The notes under the pieces are model-generated. The model worked only from the letters and a program-made list of their open reading frames with translations. It was not told the DNA's origin and made no database searches. The position numbers were made by a program, and so were the translations under genes. A stretch of 64,000 nucleotides of DNA from Monoplex corrugatus (lineage: Eukaryota; Mollusca; Gastropoda; Littorinimorpha; Ranellidae), in contig CM060305.1 in NCBI GenBank assembly GCA_030674185.1, positions 166,228,758 to 166,292,757 on the forward strand. Reading direction: 5' to 3'. Each line of letters starts with the position of its first letter. The stretch's first letter is position 1. Below are positions 53,240-64,000 of the stretch, in pieces.

Positions 53240-54590
53240 GTGGACATGTCATTTTTGACCTACAATGGATTTTTCAACAGATCTGCAGCTGATAGATCTT
53301 ACTGCTGCATGCACAAGGGACCTTTGTTTAACATCTCATCTGAAAGCTTAGCACCTAGACCACCATTCAAAGTCTGGTGGAAAGGGTGGAGGTGAGAAAA
53401 TCCCTGTGTGACCTCAGTGACCTGAAATTCAACCCAAGTTTCCATCCACCAAGCCAGACACTCCAAAGTGTAGCTTCAAAAGAAATTAATAATCTGTTAA
53501 AAATATTAATAAGAAAATAACAAATTAATATACATAACACAAAAAGTTTCTGCATTTCTAGAATTCCAAAGTTGAGTTATTATGTATAGTAATAAATGAG
53601 GTTTAGAGACTGTCTTCAGTCATAAAATCCCTTTAACTTCCGCACACTATCCACCAACTGCAAAAACTGCAGTCCAGACTGAATTTGCCCACAAACCTCC
53701 GAAACCTACAGAAACCTCTTTCTGCTACTCCAAGAAGACTACAAGGTATGATGCTACACATACAAGGCTATGACATCACCATCTGTCAAAAAAAGACAGA
53801 TGTATCTAGTTGACGAGATCTCCTGTGCCTATATTCAAACACCAAGCAAGCAGGAAGATGCTGAATCCGTCAATATGATCTCCTTCATTTTTATCAGACT
53901 GAACACTGAAGCAGACAAGAAAAGGCTATGAGCCAGTCATAGAAAGCAAAAAAAGAGCTTTGACAAATGTGCCCAAGATCTTTCTCCTCTAGAAGACAAT
54001 GAACTAGTGAGAATTGATCCATCTACATGTACACATGGCAGAAAAACTTTGACAAAAGCAACTGTTGTTCAACAGAACAAACGGTCTTATGATGTTGAAC
54101 CAATGGAACTATGTATCGCAGCAACAGAATCCACCTGAATAACGACCTAAGAAAGACCACTCCACTGTGTTATCAAAGATAGTATCTCTAGCTATACAAC
54201 CAAGCCTTCAGCCCACAGTGCAAACTGAAAGCTTCTCATCATCTTTTTCTCCAAAGACACCAGAGCTGGAACTAAAAAAAATCTGATCCAAGTGAAGCCT
54301 GAAGTGATGCCTACTCAATGCAACCCAAATTCCACAAAATCAAACAGTACCACTACCAGTTCCAAGATTCCAGACTGAACAACAAATTAAAACCAAATGC
54401 ATGACTGATTTTATGTACAATTAAAAAACAGTCTGACCTTTTTTATTTAAAAAAATAAGATTTTTTTTTTAAACATTTGAGACATTCAGAACATGAACAT
54501 TGAACCATCACTTGCATGTATTTTCGTATTGAACTGTGATAAAAAAAAAATTAGCTCTGTTCACTAATTCAATCTTCTTACATTTTTGTA
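53240..54590. other. LSM11 intron 1 sequence without recognised gene
   Basis: About 53290-53340 (GGACCTTTGTTTAACATCTCATCTGAAAG, split here for reading) resembles a dispersed mollusc repeat. The rest, to 54590, is AT-rich with broken reading frames and no domain I recognise. Confidence 0.4.
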
Positions 54591-54594
54591 TTAC

Positions 54595-55668
54595 ATTAAT
54601 AATAACAATTACAACATTTATATAGCGCAAAATCTTGATAAAATCAAATCTAAGCACTGAACAGACACCCATGCACACACGCACACACACACACGCACGC
54701 AAACACACACACACACACACACACACGCATGGCTATAAATGGGGAGAAAGAATAAAAGCAATGGAAAATTATAGAGAGCATATTATATACAATTATATAT
54801 TACAATGTGATTTCCCCTCCGAGTGGAGACAGGCTGCAGAGGGGGTTGAGTGAGGTCAGATTTTAATATTTTTATGCAGAGGAGAAAAGGTGAGTTTTGA
54901 GAGCGGACTTGAAGGAGACAAAAGTAGGTTGCTGACGGACTAGAGAGAGGAAGTTTGTTCCAGGAGAGTGGACCAGAAACAGAGAAGGTTCGTGGACCAT
55001 AGGTATTGAGCTTAGTGTGTGGAAAGCGAAAAGTCAGAGGATCGGAGGCAGAGTGGAAGGTACGTGAGGGAACATGGATCTCAAGTAGGCTTGACAGGTA
55101 ATCAGGGGCTGCGTTATTGAGGCTTTCGTAGCACATGGTGTCTAGTTTGTACTGTATGCGCTTTGATACAGGAGGCCAGTGAAGTTGTGCCAGGAGAGGA
55201 GATATGTGGTCAGCTTTTTTCTTTTTGAGTACAAGGCGTGCAGCATTGTTTTGAATACGCTGTAGGATGTGAATCACTGAATGGTGGAGGCAGGAAGACC
55301 AGACAGGAGTGAATTGCAATAGTCAATGCAAGACATTATGAAGGAGAGAACGAGTTTTGCGGTTGTTTCGACAGAGAGATACTTCCTGATCAGGCTTATA
55401 CGATGGAGGTGATAGCAGCAAGATCTGGCAGTTTGAGAAACAAAGTTGTTCATGGAGAGGGTAGAGTCAAGGCAGACACCAAGGTTTTTAGCTGAATCAG
55501 AAATTGGGACTGATGTGTTACATAATGGGAGAGAAATAGGAGGCAGCTGAGAAAGTTTTTGACAGGTGCCAATGAGGATAGCTTCTGTCTTGTTGTCGTT
55601 AAGCTGAAGTTTATTGTATGTCATCCAGTTCTTAATGTCCGAGTAACACTCAGTGGTGCGAGTCACAG
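54595..55668 (-). mobile_element. L2-like LINE 3' fragment in LSM11 intron 1
   Basis: On the minus strand this is the C-terminal third of the same L2-like family as at 14447-17139, with its 3' UTR (TATATAGCGC motif, (CA)n at about 54700-54726) and an (ATT)-like tail. The coding part has at least two frameshifts (near 55300 and 54940), and begins with a fragment of the reverse transcriptase after the YADD block. It is dead. Confidence 0.85.
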
Positions 55669-55983
55669 TATGTTGCATTAATCAATTATTCATATCAAGG
55701 GTCACTACCTATTGTCCTTTCCTGTAACAGCTTCTCCTGGTAACAGTACACAGACTTGATAGCCTCTCTTATTCCAATCTGTTTGTTATTGTTGCACACA
55801 AAAGAATGAAACATACAGGGTCTGGGGTAAGGAGATTAGTCTGGTTAGTGGTTAGTTATGTGAGTTGGGGGAGGGGAAAGGAAGGGGCAGGCATGTGGAT
55901 ATTGAAAACAAGTATGTCCCTAAGCTTTTAAAGTTTTATTATATGCAACCAATAGCAAAAATGTAATAAAAGACAATGATCAC

Positions 55984-56607
55984 CATTCTCCAGCTTAGTT
56001 AGGACTGTTGACCGTGGAGGCCTACGCTTTGTCCTCGTCAGCTCTGGAAGTTTTGACCGTGTATGCTGTGTCCTATTAAGTTGCTGATCGTTTTCATTTT
56101 CGTTCACTGGTGATATCCGTTCATATCCAGATTCTTTGCGACCCTGTCCATCATCAGCTTCTGGTTTATGCTGTGCATTCACACTGCTTGGGCTTGAGTT
56201 TGATCAATCTCACATGGCTGAACACGGGAAGATGGCACCGGATGATTAACTCTTTGAGATGGTGGTTTCCCTGTCATTTCTGTTGGATCTCTATCAACAG
56301 AACCAGGGGTTTGTGTTAAGGGATCGGGGTCTTTGTTATTTTCACAAACCACTGAATCTTTCGTCGGGTCAACTGACAATACAGGGTCTGGCGCTAAAAT
56401 AGACGAACTTGGTATTGGTGCTGTAAGGTTTCCTAATGTAACATGTTGCATGAACTGTGAAACATTTTCATACACTTCAATACTTTTGTTCGTATTTCCT
56501 ACACAAGGACCATAAATTACACGCATTGGGTCGAAATCTTTTGATGCGATCCCAAGGGAATTTTCCATCGCCTCCTCGGACAGTTCTTTCGAAGTACCCG
56601 CTGCCAT
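55984..56607 (-). CDS. LSM11: LSM11 exon 1 (N-terminal exon, apparent frameshift)
   Basis: The chosen ATG at 56607 (MAAGTSKELSEEAM, context ATCATGG) precedes KDFDPMRVIYGP, which matches the N-terminal SFDPLLALYAP motif of human LSM11. In LSm11 proteins the N-terminus binds FLASH. A Ser/Pro-rich region follows. The first frame stops at a TGA at 56179, while a second frame opens just after a stop near 56205 and continues to KRRPPRSTVLTKLEN, the counterpart of human RKAPRNVLTRM. It ends at the donor GTGATC after 55984 in phase 1, exactly as exon 2 needs. The exon therefore appears to lack one base, or to carry two extra, between about 56181 and 56205. This could be an assembly error or a real lesion. 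Confidence 0.85.
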
Positions 56608-57236
56608 GATGAATTGTGTGGAAGTAAAGCTAGTTATGTAAGGGTGTCTAGCGTACGTTTCGTATTTGCGCTTTTTAACCAAGCAAAATCAATCATGAAT
56701 CCTTGGAAAAAAAACGTCCATCTAAATTCATAAATCACTATACACTGGCAGGAAACGCATGCTTCTATTTGATTTTGGTAACTGGTTTTGTAACCATGTC
56801 AAATCAACGTGACCATGGAAACAGGAACGACAAACACATCTCATCTATACTGCTTACTTTCTCAAAAAAGTACACGAAGAAAAGCACACGTGTAACAGCA
56901 GTACTGGTTTCAATTTTCAATTTCAATTCGGAAGGTCAGCCGTATCATTGACTATTTGTTGACCTGTATGCGTATAGGCGTAAGATAAAACACAAAAATA
57001 GGTCTATTTGGGACAACAAAAGGATAGAGGGGGAATTCATAAGGTGACCTCAATTTGTCAAAACCCCAACCGCTTACCCCTGAGTTCATCTCCGGGGCAG
57101 CATGTTGCAGAGAAAAAAAAAAGGGAGGGGAGGGGGGATCCAACCCGCCAGCCTAACCTGGTATCTGGACAGGCTTATCCGGTAATCGTAGCGACCCTCA
57201 GGTCTATACCTGGACCGGCACAACCCTATCCTTCAT

Positions 57237-57590
57237 TTACCGCTTGGCTATTTGGGGGAAGTCTAAGCTGGGATTTTGTTGAGCTCCCTTTTGAATGATA
57301 CCAAGGAGGGAGCCTCTGCTGCTGTTGCAGGCAGGGTGTTCCAGGCGGGAAATGGTTGACGGGAAGAAGCTGAACTTGTATGGGTCAGAAGAGGAGCTGG
57401 GATGAACAAATTTGTGTCTGTGGTTTGATCTTGTTTTGGTGGATCCTTTCTTGAGGAATTTGTCTGGAGAGATGTCTTCTTCTTCTTCTTCTTCTTCAGT
57501 GTTGAGGGCCCACAATCAAACTTGATTATTCTGGCGCCTATAACTGGGGGGTTTGCAGCAGATAAATCTGAAGCAGTGGACATGTCTTAA
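57237..57590 (-). pseudogene. LINE C-terminal fragment
   Basis: On minus the frame has FIPAPLLTHTSSASSRQPF, WNTLPATAAEAPSLVSFK and RELNKIPA. This is the pattern of the extreme C-terminus of CR1/jockey-group LINE proteins (F-x-P, WN-x-LP, S-F-K). A (CTT)n run at 57477-57497 has become a poly-Lys insert. It is too short to assign to a clade. Confidence 0.55.
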
Positions 57591-57605
57591 GAGCTCAGTT
57601 TTAAT

Positions 57606-57780
57606 CATGATGATGGGGGTGGGGTGGGGGTGGGGTGGGGGGAATGAGGGTGGTGGGGTGAGAAGGTAGGAGGGGGAAGGGGGGTGAAGAGGGCAAGAGG
57701 GGTGGGGTGGGTGAAGAGGACAGCAAGGTGGGTGGGGCAGGGGCTCTGAGTGGAAGTGGGGGGGAGGGAAGGGGGGTCGG
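57606..57780. repeat. G-rich purine tract, (GGGGTG)-like
   Basis: About 175 bp of plus strand is almost free of C, made of GGGGTGG, GGGAGG and GAAGAGG variants. It separates two LINE fragments. Runs of four or more G could form quadruplexes. Confidence 0.88.
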
Positions 57781-57781
57781 T

Positions 57782-58636
57782 CTAGTCTGGGATTTTGGAG
57801 GCCCTTGACACGAATGTGTCAAGTGTTGTGGCCTCAACTGTTCCTTGTTGGAGACTGTTCCAGTTCTTGATAGTTCTTGGCAGAAATGAAGCAGCTCTAT
57901 ACTGGGTCCTTGATGTGATCAAGTGGAACTGTCTGTCATGGCCACATCGCTTACGGTCAGGTAGAGGGACTAGTTTTGCTTGTAGGCTGGACAGTGAACA
58001 AGGCCTTGGTGCACTTTGAACAGCATAGAGAGTCTTGCTACTTGCCGTCATTTCTCCAATGAGGGCCCAGTGTGACCAGCATGCTGCTAACACTAGAAGT
58101 GTTCCTATATCTGTTGGGACGAAGCGTGCAGCTCGTCTTTGAACCTCTTCTATTTTAGTTATGTTTTTCTCTGTATGGGGGTCCCAGACGGAAGATGCGT
58201 ACTCCAGATGGGGGCGAACTAGTGCTTTGTAGGCTCGTTCCTTGATCTCTGAGGAGCTGATTTTCAGATTCCGTCGGAGGAATTTGAGCATTCTGTTTTC
58301 TTTGGAACACAGGTTGTTTATGTGTTCGTCCCAACTCATGTCTTTGGCCACGGTGACACCAAGGCATTTTGTAGATGTTACGGTGTCAAGGGCATGTCCG
58401 TGAAGGGAATAGTCGTAGTGAAGTGGGGACCTACTCCTTGTGACACGAAGGGTTTGGCATTTCGCAGGATGAAACTCCATATCCCAACTCCTCTCCCAAT
58501 CGGCTAGGCGTTGGAGATCTTCTTGGAGCTGTTCTTGGTCTTGGCTGTTGGCTATCATCCTGGATACTGCTGTGTCATCGGCGAACATCCGTGCTTTTGC
58601 TAAGAGCTTCTCAGTGCCATTAACAATCTTATACAT
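57782..58636 (-). pseudogene. CR1/jockey-group LINE, C-terminal RT fragment
   Basis: The open frame of 284 codons begins with the RT catalytic block (ARMFADDTAV) and continues through LADWERSWDMEFHPAKCQ, KCLGVTVAKDMSWDEHI, VRPHLEYASSVWDPHTEKN and RRAARF to PRTIKNWNSLQQGT. It lacks everything before FADD. The frame is intact except possibly near 58040, where GTLLVLAACWSHWALIG replaces the usual text. Confidence 0.82.
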
Positions 58637-58657
58637 GAAAGTTAGCCTTTGCCTGTT

Positions 58658-60068
58658 TCACCGTGATTCAAGGGATTCCCAACCTAGTTCTTGCAGCATG
58701 GATGTTACGCTGCTGGTCCAAATATAATCATTGCATGCATAACGTGCTGCTCTTCTATGCACCATTTCAATCTTTTTCTTTTGACCTGCTTTGTACGGGT
58801 TCCAAACTGATGAGCAATACTCCAGGTGTGGGCGTACAAGGGTTAGGTAAGCATTGGTTTTGGTGGTTTTGTTGGATATTTTTAGATTTCTTTTCAGAAA
58901 GCCTGCCATGCTGTTGGCCTTGTTGGTAACTCTCATTACATGATCTTTCCAGTTAAGGTCACTTCTTATGTCGACGCCAAGATATTTGGAGCTCTCAACG
59001 TGTTCGAGAGTGTGTCCTTTTAATTTGTATTTCTTGATGTTGAACAAGTCAGGACATTACATTTTCCAAGTGAAATTCCATTCCCCATTGCTGCTCCCAA
59101 TCGGACAGTGTGTTAAGATCTCGTTGGAGCATCTTGTAGTCTTGGATAGTCTTTATGGTGGAATAGACTATGCAGTCATCAGTGAACAATCTGATGTTGG
59201 CCTTGATGTTCTGAGGCAGGTTGTTGATGAAGATAAGAAATAGGATGGGCCCTAGAACTGTCCCCTGTGGAACTCCGCTGATGACAGGTGCCGGCTCAGA
59301 TTTTTCGCCGTCAACTATGACGATCTGGGAGCAGTTGGAAAGAAAGACCTTGATCCAGTCCAACGTCGATCCTCATATACCATAATGATCCAGCTTATGG
59401 AGGAGGCGTTTGTGAGAGACCTTGTCAAAGGCTTTGGAAAAGTCCAGGATTACCATATCTGTCTGTTGTTTACTGTCCTGGTTTTTGGCGATGTTGTGGA
59501 ATAATGTCAGCAATTGGGTTTCACAACTCCTTCTGGCTCTAAACCCATGCTGGGAGTCGTCAAGGATGTCATGTTGGGTCAGATGGCGCATGATGTTGCT
59601 TGCAATGATGTGTTCTTCCATCTTACAGCAGATGCTGGTGAGGGAGACCGTAGTTGGCAGCAGAGTTACAGTTGCCCTTCTTGAATACTGCCGTCACGTT
59701 CGCCCTTTTCCAGTCATCTGGTACACATCCATCTGCCAATGAGTTTTTAAAAATGGTGGAAAACAGGGGCGCGATCTCATTTGCGCATTATTTCGACACT
59801 TTTGCAGGATCTCATCTGGTCCCGCTGCTTTGTATGGGTTGATGTTCTTCAGCAATTTGCGTACCCCTTCCTCATCGATCATGATCTCAGCCATTGCAGG
59901 GGAGGGCGTTCCTGATGGAGTTGGGATGTTGCTGTTATTTCCTCTCGTGAAGACCGACTTGTACTGATGGTTTAAAATACTGGCCTTTTCTTTTGGGGAT
60001 GCATATAATCTTCCATGATCTCGTAATGGAGATACCCCTGTGCTGTCGCGTCTGAGAGACTTAATGTA
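58658..60068 (-). pseudogene. CR1/jockey-group LINE, RT domain in several frames
   Basis: On minus, in order: FWSYIKSLRRDSTGVSPL near 60068, YKAAGPDEI (about 59835), MEEHIIASNIMRHL and DSQHGFRARRSC (59621-59540), VILDFSKAFDKVSHKRLL (about 59450), ISGVPQGTVLGPILF (about 59270), a catalytic block reading FTDD where FADD or YADD is expected (about 59190), then LGVDIRSDLNWKDHV and VRPHLEYCSSVWNPYKAGQ. At least four frame breaks (near 59690, 59370, 59050 and 58660) disable it. It is related to, but distinct from, the neighbouring fragment at 57782-58636. Confidence 0.85.
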
Positions 60069-60672
60069 GCTCCAAAATCGTTTAAATATCTGGGAACGAT
60101 CATTTCACCAGACGGCAGATGCACATCAGAAATAGCCGGCAGAATCGGCCAAGCTAAAACAGCATTCAAGAAGATGAAAAGCATTCTTACCAACAAATGC
60201 CTATCAATTAACACCAGGAAGAGAGTTCTTGAATGTTATATAGAACTGATAATGTTACACGATTGTGAGGCATGGACAGTCAACAAGCAAAGCCAGAACA
60301 AGATTGAGGCAGCCGAGACGTGGTTTCTAAGAGGAATGTTGAGAGTTCCATGGACAGCAAAGAAAACAACCGAGACAGTCTTGATGGAGGCAGACACAAG
60401 ATCATTCATATTGAAGATTAGGAAAAGAAAGGCAACATTTATAGGCCATTTTATAAGGAAAGGAGAAGTAGAGCACCCGGTCACAACAGGAAAGCTGGAG
60501 GGAAAGACAGCACCGGGTAGACCCAGGGAGAAAATATTGGATGGACTTGCAGGGTGGCTGAGGACAGAGAGGGTGGAAGATGTGCTTGCGGCAACAAGGA
60601 GCAGATACATATGGAGCACCATGATCGCCAACGTCATGCGGCAGGATATTTGATGATGATGATAATGATATG
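60069..60672 (+). mobile_element. Second LINE type, C-terminal fragment, nested
   Basis: On plus the frame is open from 60069 (APKSFKYLGTIISPDG) to 60653 and contains RVLECYIELIMLHDCEAW, AAETWFLRGMLRVPWT and a PGRPREKILDGLAGW segment, typical of the C-terminal half of RTE/I-group LINE proteins. It ends in a (GAT)n tail at about 60651-60672. It starts exactly where the minus-strand LINE breaks off, so it appears to be a 5'-truncated copy inserted into that element. Confidence 0.8.
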
Positions 60673-60689
60673 TTTCAGAAACCCTCAAA

Positions 60690-61919
60690 ATTCAAATTGT
60701 CAGCCAAAAATAGCTTCCAGCCTCTTCATGAAGCCTTCATAGTTTATCAGATGCTGCATCTGGAAGTAGGGCTTGTGGAATGTGTTCTGTTCGATTAAAG
60801 TTTTACATTAGCACCCATTTCATGCCATAAGGCCAACAGAAATGTATCATGTGAAGCAAGCGTTGCTTGATGTATGTCAGGAAGTTTGTATGCGCTGCTC
60901 TGAAGATCAACTTAACTGTATGACCTTGATGCTAAAGAATGTTCTAGTATTGTTCGTGTGTTATGTCTTTTCTTTTTCTTATGCATACAAATGAACCACT
61001 GAGAAGGTGTTCTGGTATCCCACCTTTCTGAAGAGGAACTCTAGAGCATGACCTTGTTGCTCCTGAAGAGGTGTTTTGATATGTGTATGTATTCTTTCAT
61101 TCCGTCTTTTCCCCTTCTTACACCTGCAGGGGGAGAGGGGGGGGGGGGGCAACAAATATGCTACCAGAGTAATGCTTCACACTGACAGGCTCCAGGGTAG
61201 GAGTGACAATATGTTTCTGGAGTGAGGACAAAGTGAGGTAAAAGAAAAAGAAAATGGAAACTTGAAAATATAAGTGAAAATAGGATAAAATCTGAACGTC
61301 TGTCAAGAAATACTTCAGAATATGTACTGGAACAATGTCAGTGCAAGAAAAAGATATTGACCACTGAGAAATTAACATATGACTTTGACATATTGTGTCC
61401 ACAAAAATTCTTCATCTTAGAAAGTCCTTAGTTCTTAGATGCTTAAAATCATACTATAGCAAACAAAATGTGAGTCATCATACCATTGAATGTCTTATCC
61501 AAATAGGAATAGATAGAGGAAGTGGCCGAAAATCTATGAGAGGAAAAACAAGAGCTATCATTTATCAGACTAACATTGATGCCATCTCAAAAGTAATCAT
61601 TGTGCTGACTCTTACATCGTGAATTGAAAGTGTTTGGGCTTTTCCTGAAACAGAGATAAAGGAAAAGTGAGGAAAGTGAAAAGAGAACTAGAGAACAAAA
61701 ACGTTTGTCACACTGCTTGTGTGTGTGTGTTTGTGGGCTGTTTGTTGACTGTTGTCTATGTAAGTTTGTCAGGATATTTGCCTACTTTTTGTTTTATCTT
61801 CTGCTGCATCGATGTTGATTGGTGCATATATGTGTACATATATATGCATGTTTCCATTTTTTTGTTTTGTTTTTGCTTTTGTTGTCAGCCATCATGCTGT
61901 GTGGGTATGAGAGTGTATG

Positions 61920-61968
<49 letters not shown>

Positions 61969-62542
61969 TGTGTGTGTGTGTGTGTGTATTCACTGTTATT
62001 TGTCTCATTTCTTGCTTGTTTATTTGTCTACCCATTCCTTTATCTATTTTCTTTTTTTTTTCTTTCCTTGGAAGTGGACGACAGACTGAAGGGGCTATCA
62101 TTAAGGAAATATTGTTTTCATCTTATTGTGTATTGATTTGGGGTGGGGGTGGGGGGAGGCTTTCTGGGATGTCAGACAAGTTTATACTTAGTGGCTAGTT
62201 GTGTGTTGATTCAGTTCTTCAGTAATTTATTCATTTTGTTTTTTTTTTTTTAGATATAAAATACACAGATACACACATCATTTCAATATAACCAAGATTG
62301 CTCAATGAAAGACTGATACAATACTAGTATACGATAACAACAACAACAACATAGCCTAGGTAGGACATCAGGGCCTGGCCAACTCATGGGTTCATGTGCA
62401 GGCTTAAGATTTGTGCCATGATCTCTGGATCTTCTGCCTCATGAGATCTGTGACATAAGTACAAATGGAATTCATCCCAAGCACAGAGATGTTATCTTGA
62501 GAAACTGAAATTGAAACTGAAACTATGTCTGCGAATAAATGC

Positions 62543-62585
<43 letters not shown>

Positions 62586-63200
62586 AACTCACAAAAATCA
62601 CCATGCAATCACAAAGATGTCTGTTCCAGTAATGAAACCACCTTTTAATTGAACAGCTCAACATACCTCACAGATCTACATACAAGAAACATATCACAGA
62701 CTTCACTGAGATCGAAGCAAGCTTGTCTTTCTGCCTTTACAATTCATACGCATAAAAAGACTCTACTATGGAAATCCTACACGTCTGGTAAACAACCAGA
62801 ACCTTCCTAATTGTTATAACAGTCATTATTATGATAAGCTTTCTTTCAAATGAATGAGATGTGTGGATACATTTTGAAATATAGGATGAATGAGAAGGTG
62901 ACATGCATTAGTATGCACTAAGTTTTTGGCTGCGAATGGGCAATGCTGTAACAGAATTTGAAATAGTTGTGAATAAAATGTAAACATTATATCTAAACTT
63001 CTTATTTAGTTTTCGATATTACAAAATGAAAACTAGTTCACTACATTTTCTGGTGAAGTTTGCCAAGTTTGCTATAATTTAGCTTTCGCAGGGAAATTTC
63101 TACTCAGCTAATGTGTTTGCAAAAAATTATCTTCAGTGTAAGTATCAAATTCACTGAAACATGTCATTTTTCTTTTTTTAATTTAAAGTCTATAATATCC
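60690..63200. other. Intergenic sequence with no recognised gene
   Basis: AT-rich single-copy DNA. Visible features are a G-run at 61130-61149, (TG)n at about 61921-61988, (CT)n at about 62552-62573 and several homopolymers. The ORFs here (for example 61667-62089 on plus) are built from simple repeats or lack any recognisable domain. Confidence 0.6.
61921..61988. repeat. (TG)n microsatellite
   Basis: A (TG)n run with one GAGTG interruption. Confidence 0.95.
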
Positions 63201-63400
63201 AATCTGATGATATGATGAAAAAAAAATCAATCAAACAGAAAACCCCAGAAATATGTAGTCTACGTAATAACTGAGGGAGAGAAAAAAAACTGTCTCTATT
63301 GTTAATCTGATGATATGAGGGAAAAAAAATCAATCAAACAGAAAACCCCAGAAATATGTAGTCTACGTAATAACTGAGGGAGAGAAAAAACACTGTTTCT
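63201..63400. repeat. Tandem duplication of a 103-bp segment
   Basis: Two adjacent copies begin AATCTGATGATATGA at 63201 and 63304 and both contain ATGTAGTCTACGTAATAACT. They differ at only a few positions, mainly in A-run length, so the duplication looks recent. Confidence 0.93.
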
Positions 63401-63646
63401 ATTGTTCTTAACTAGACCTACGCTTTAAAATGTCAGTGTTTCTTCTGAAACTTATTAAATTAACTTACAATAAAACCTTTATCAAGTAACTGCTGCAAGT
63501 GACCAGCTTTAAAAATAAATGAATATGTAATTAATTAGTCACATTTTCAGGATCAATATCTGTGCACTTGGGGCTGAGCAAATATATGTTGTTGGTCAAT
63601 TACACACAGTCAACAATGAATACTTTATTGCAGCCTTATTTATTTC

Positions 63647-63711
63647 TTCAAAGTGTATATAACACATCTGTACATACATATATATGTACAGATGTGTTAT
63701 TACACTTTGAA
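63647..63711. repeat. Near-perfect 65-bp inverted repeat (hairpin)
   Basis: The arms at 63647-63676 and 63683-63711 pair along their whole length except for one extra base in the left arm (GTGTATATAAC against GTTATTACAC). The loop is CATATA, itself partly self-complementary. Arm anchors are TTCAAAGTGTA and TACACTTTGAA. Confidence 0.92.
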
Positions 63712-63716
63712 CAAAT

Positions 63717-63751
63717 ATATATGTATGTATTATGTATGTATGTATAGTATG

Positions 63752-63780
<29 letters not shown>
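63717..63780. repeat. (GTAT)n microsatellite
   Basis: A (GTAT)n run follows the inverted repeat within about 6 bp, with one ATAGT interruption. Confidence 0.95.
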
Positions 63781-63782
<2 letters not shown>

Positions 63783-64000
63783 GAAGGGCTGTACGATGGA
63801 CAGATTTTTTTCTTTTCATCATGTCTTCTTGTTCAGTTAATGACAGAGGCAGACACTGATGCAACAAATTTGTCACGGGAGCAGTACTAATACAGCTCCT
63901 AACATGAAGTAGTTCATGCTTGCGATCTTGCCACAGAAAATGCTGATCAGTTCATATAACCAAATAGTACTTCTTTTAGATTTCAAACAAAATAACAACA

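Overview
The window is eukaryotic, most likely from a gastropod or other mollusc. Evidence: a split protein-coding gene with spliceosomal introns, abundant (TG)n/(CA)n tracts, non-LTR retrotransposons of RTE and L2/CR1-like type, a Penelope-like element, piggyBac-type DNA transposons and tRNA-derived SINEs with (ATCA)-type tails. The taxon is an inference; no species is identified.

Positions 1 to about 42,400 are one tandem array of U1 snRNA genes, all on the minus strand. The basic unit is about 2.5-3.3 kb. In plus-strand order it holds a roughly 330-bp leader, one or two long (TG)n tracts separated by a duplicated block of about 300 bp, a conserved non-coding block of about 1.1 kb, and then the 3' box, the 164-nt U1 gene and its PSE-type promoter. 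Read on the plus strand, each U1 gene imitates a coding exon: its reversed 5' end looks like a perfect splice donor, and its 3' flank looks like a splice acceptor. The minus strand shows the ACUUACCUG 5' end, the AUUGCAC loop of stem-loop II, an Sm site and a UUCG-capped stem-loop IV. Nine full or nearly full copies and one terminal fragment are present. Some are clearly damaged: one has small internal deletions, one has a SINE inserted between promoter and gene, one has lost its 3' box, and the leftmost unit has lost U1 altogether.

Six mobile elements of different kinds have landed in the array: a full-length RTE-like LINE with an intact 1,064-aa ORF (1939-5194), two L2-like LINEs (14447-17139 and 39840-41847), a tRNA-derived SINE (17465-17717), a 5'-truncated Penelope-like element (19843-21430) and a decayed piggyBac (22364-24371). 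A small piggyBac-like MITE (38260-38443) is also present. Units 5-8 (about 24.4-35.8 kb) are free of insertions.

From 42.4 to 57 kb lies single-copy DNA holding LSM11, which encodes the U7 snRNP Sm-like protein that acts in replication-dependent histone mRNA 3'-end processing. It is on the minus strand with four coding exons (56607-55984, 52757-52618, 47521-47468, 45387-44992). The exon phases agree, but exon 1 contains an apparent frameshift. Its introns carry a second decayed piggyBac, an L2 fragment, SINE-like copies and local tandem repeats.

From 57 to 60.7 kb is a cluster of decayed LINE fragments, most on minus and the last on plus. From 60.7 to 64 kb I recognise no gene; there are simple repeats, a 103-bp tandem duplication and a near-perfect 65-bp inverted repeat.
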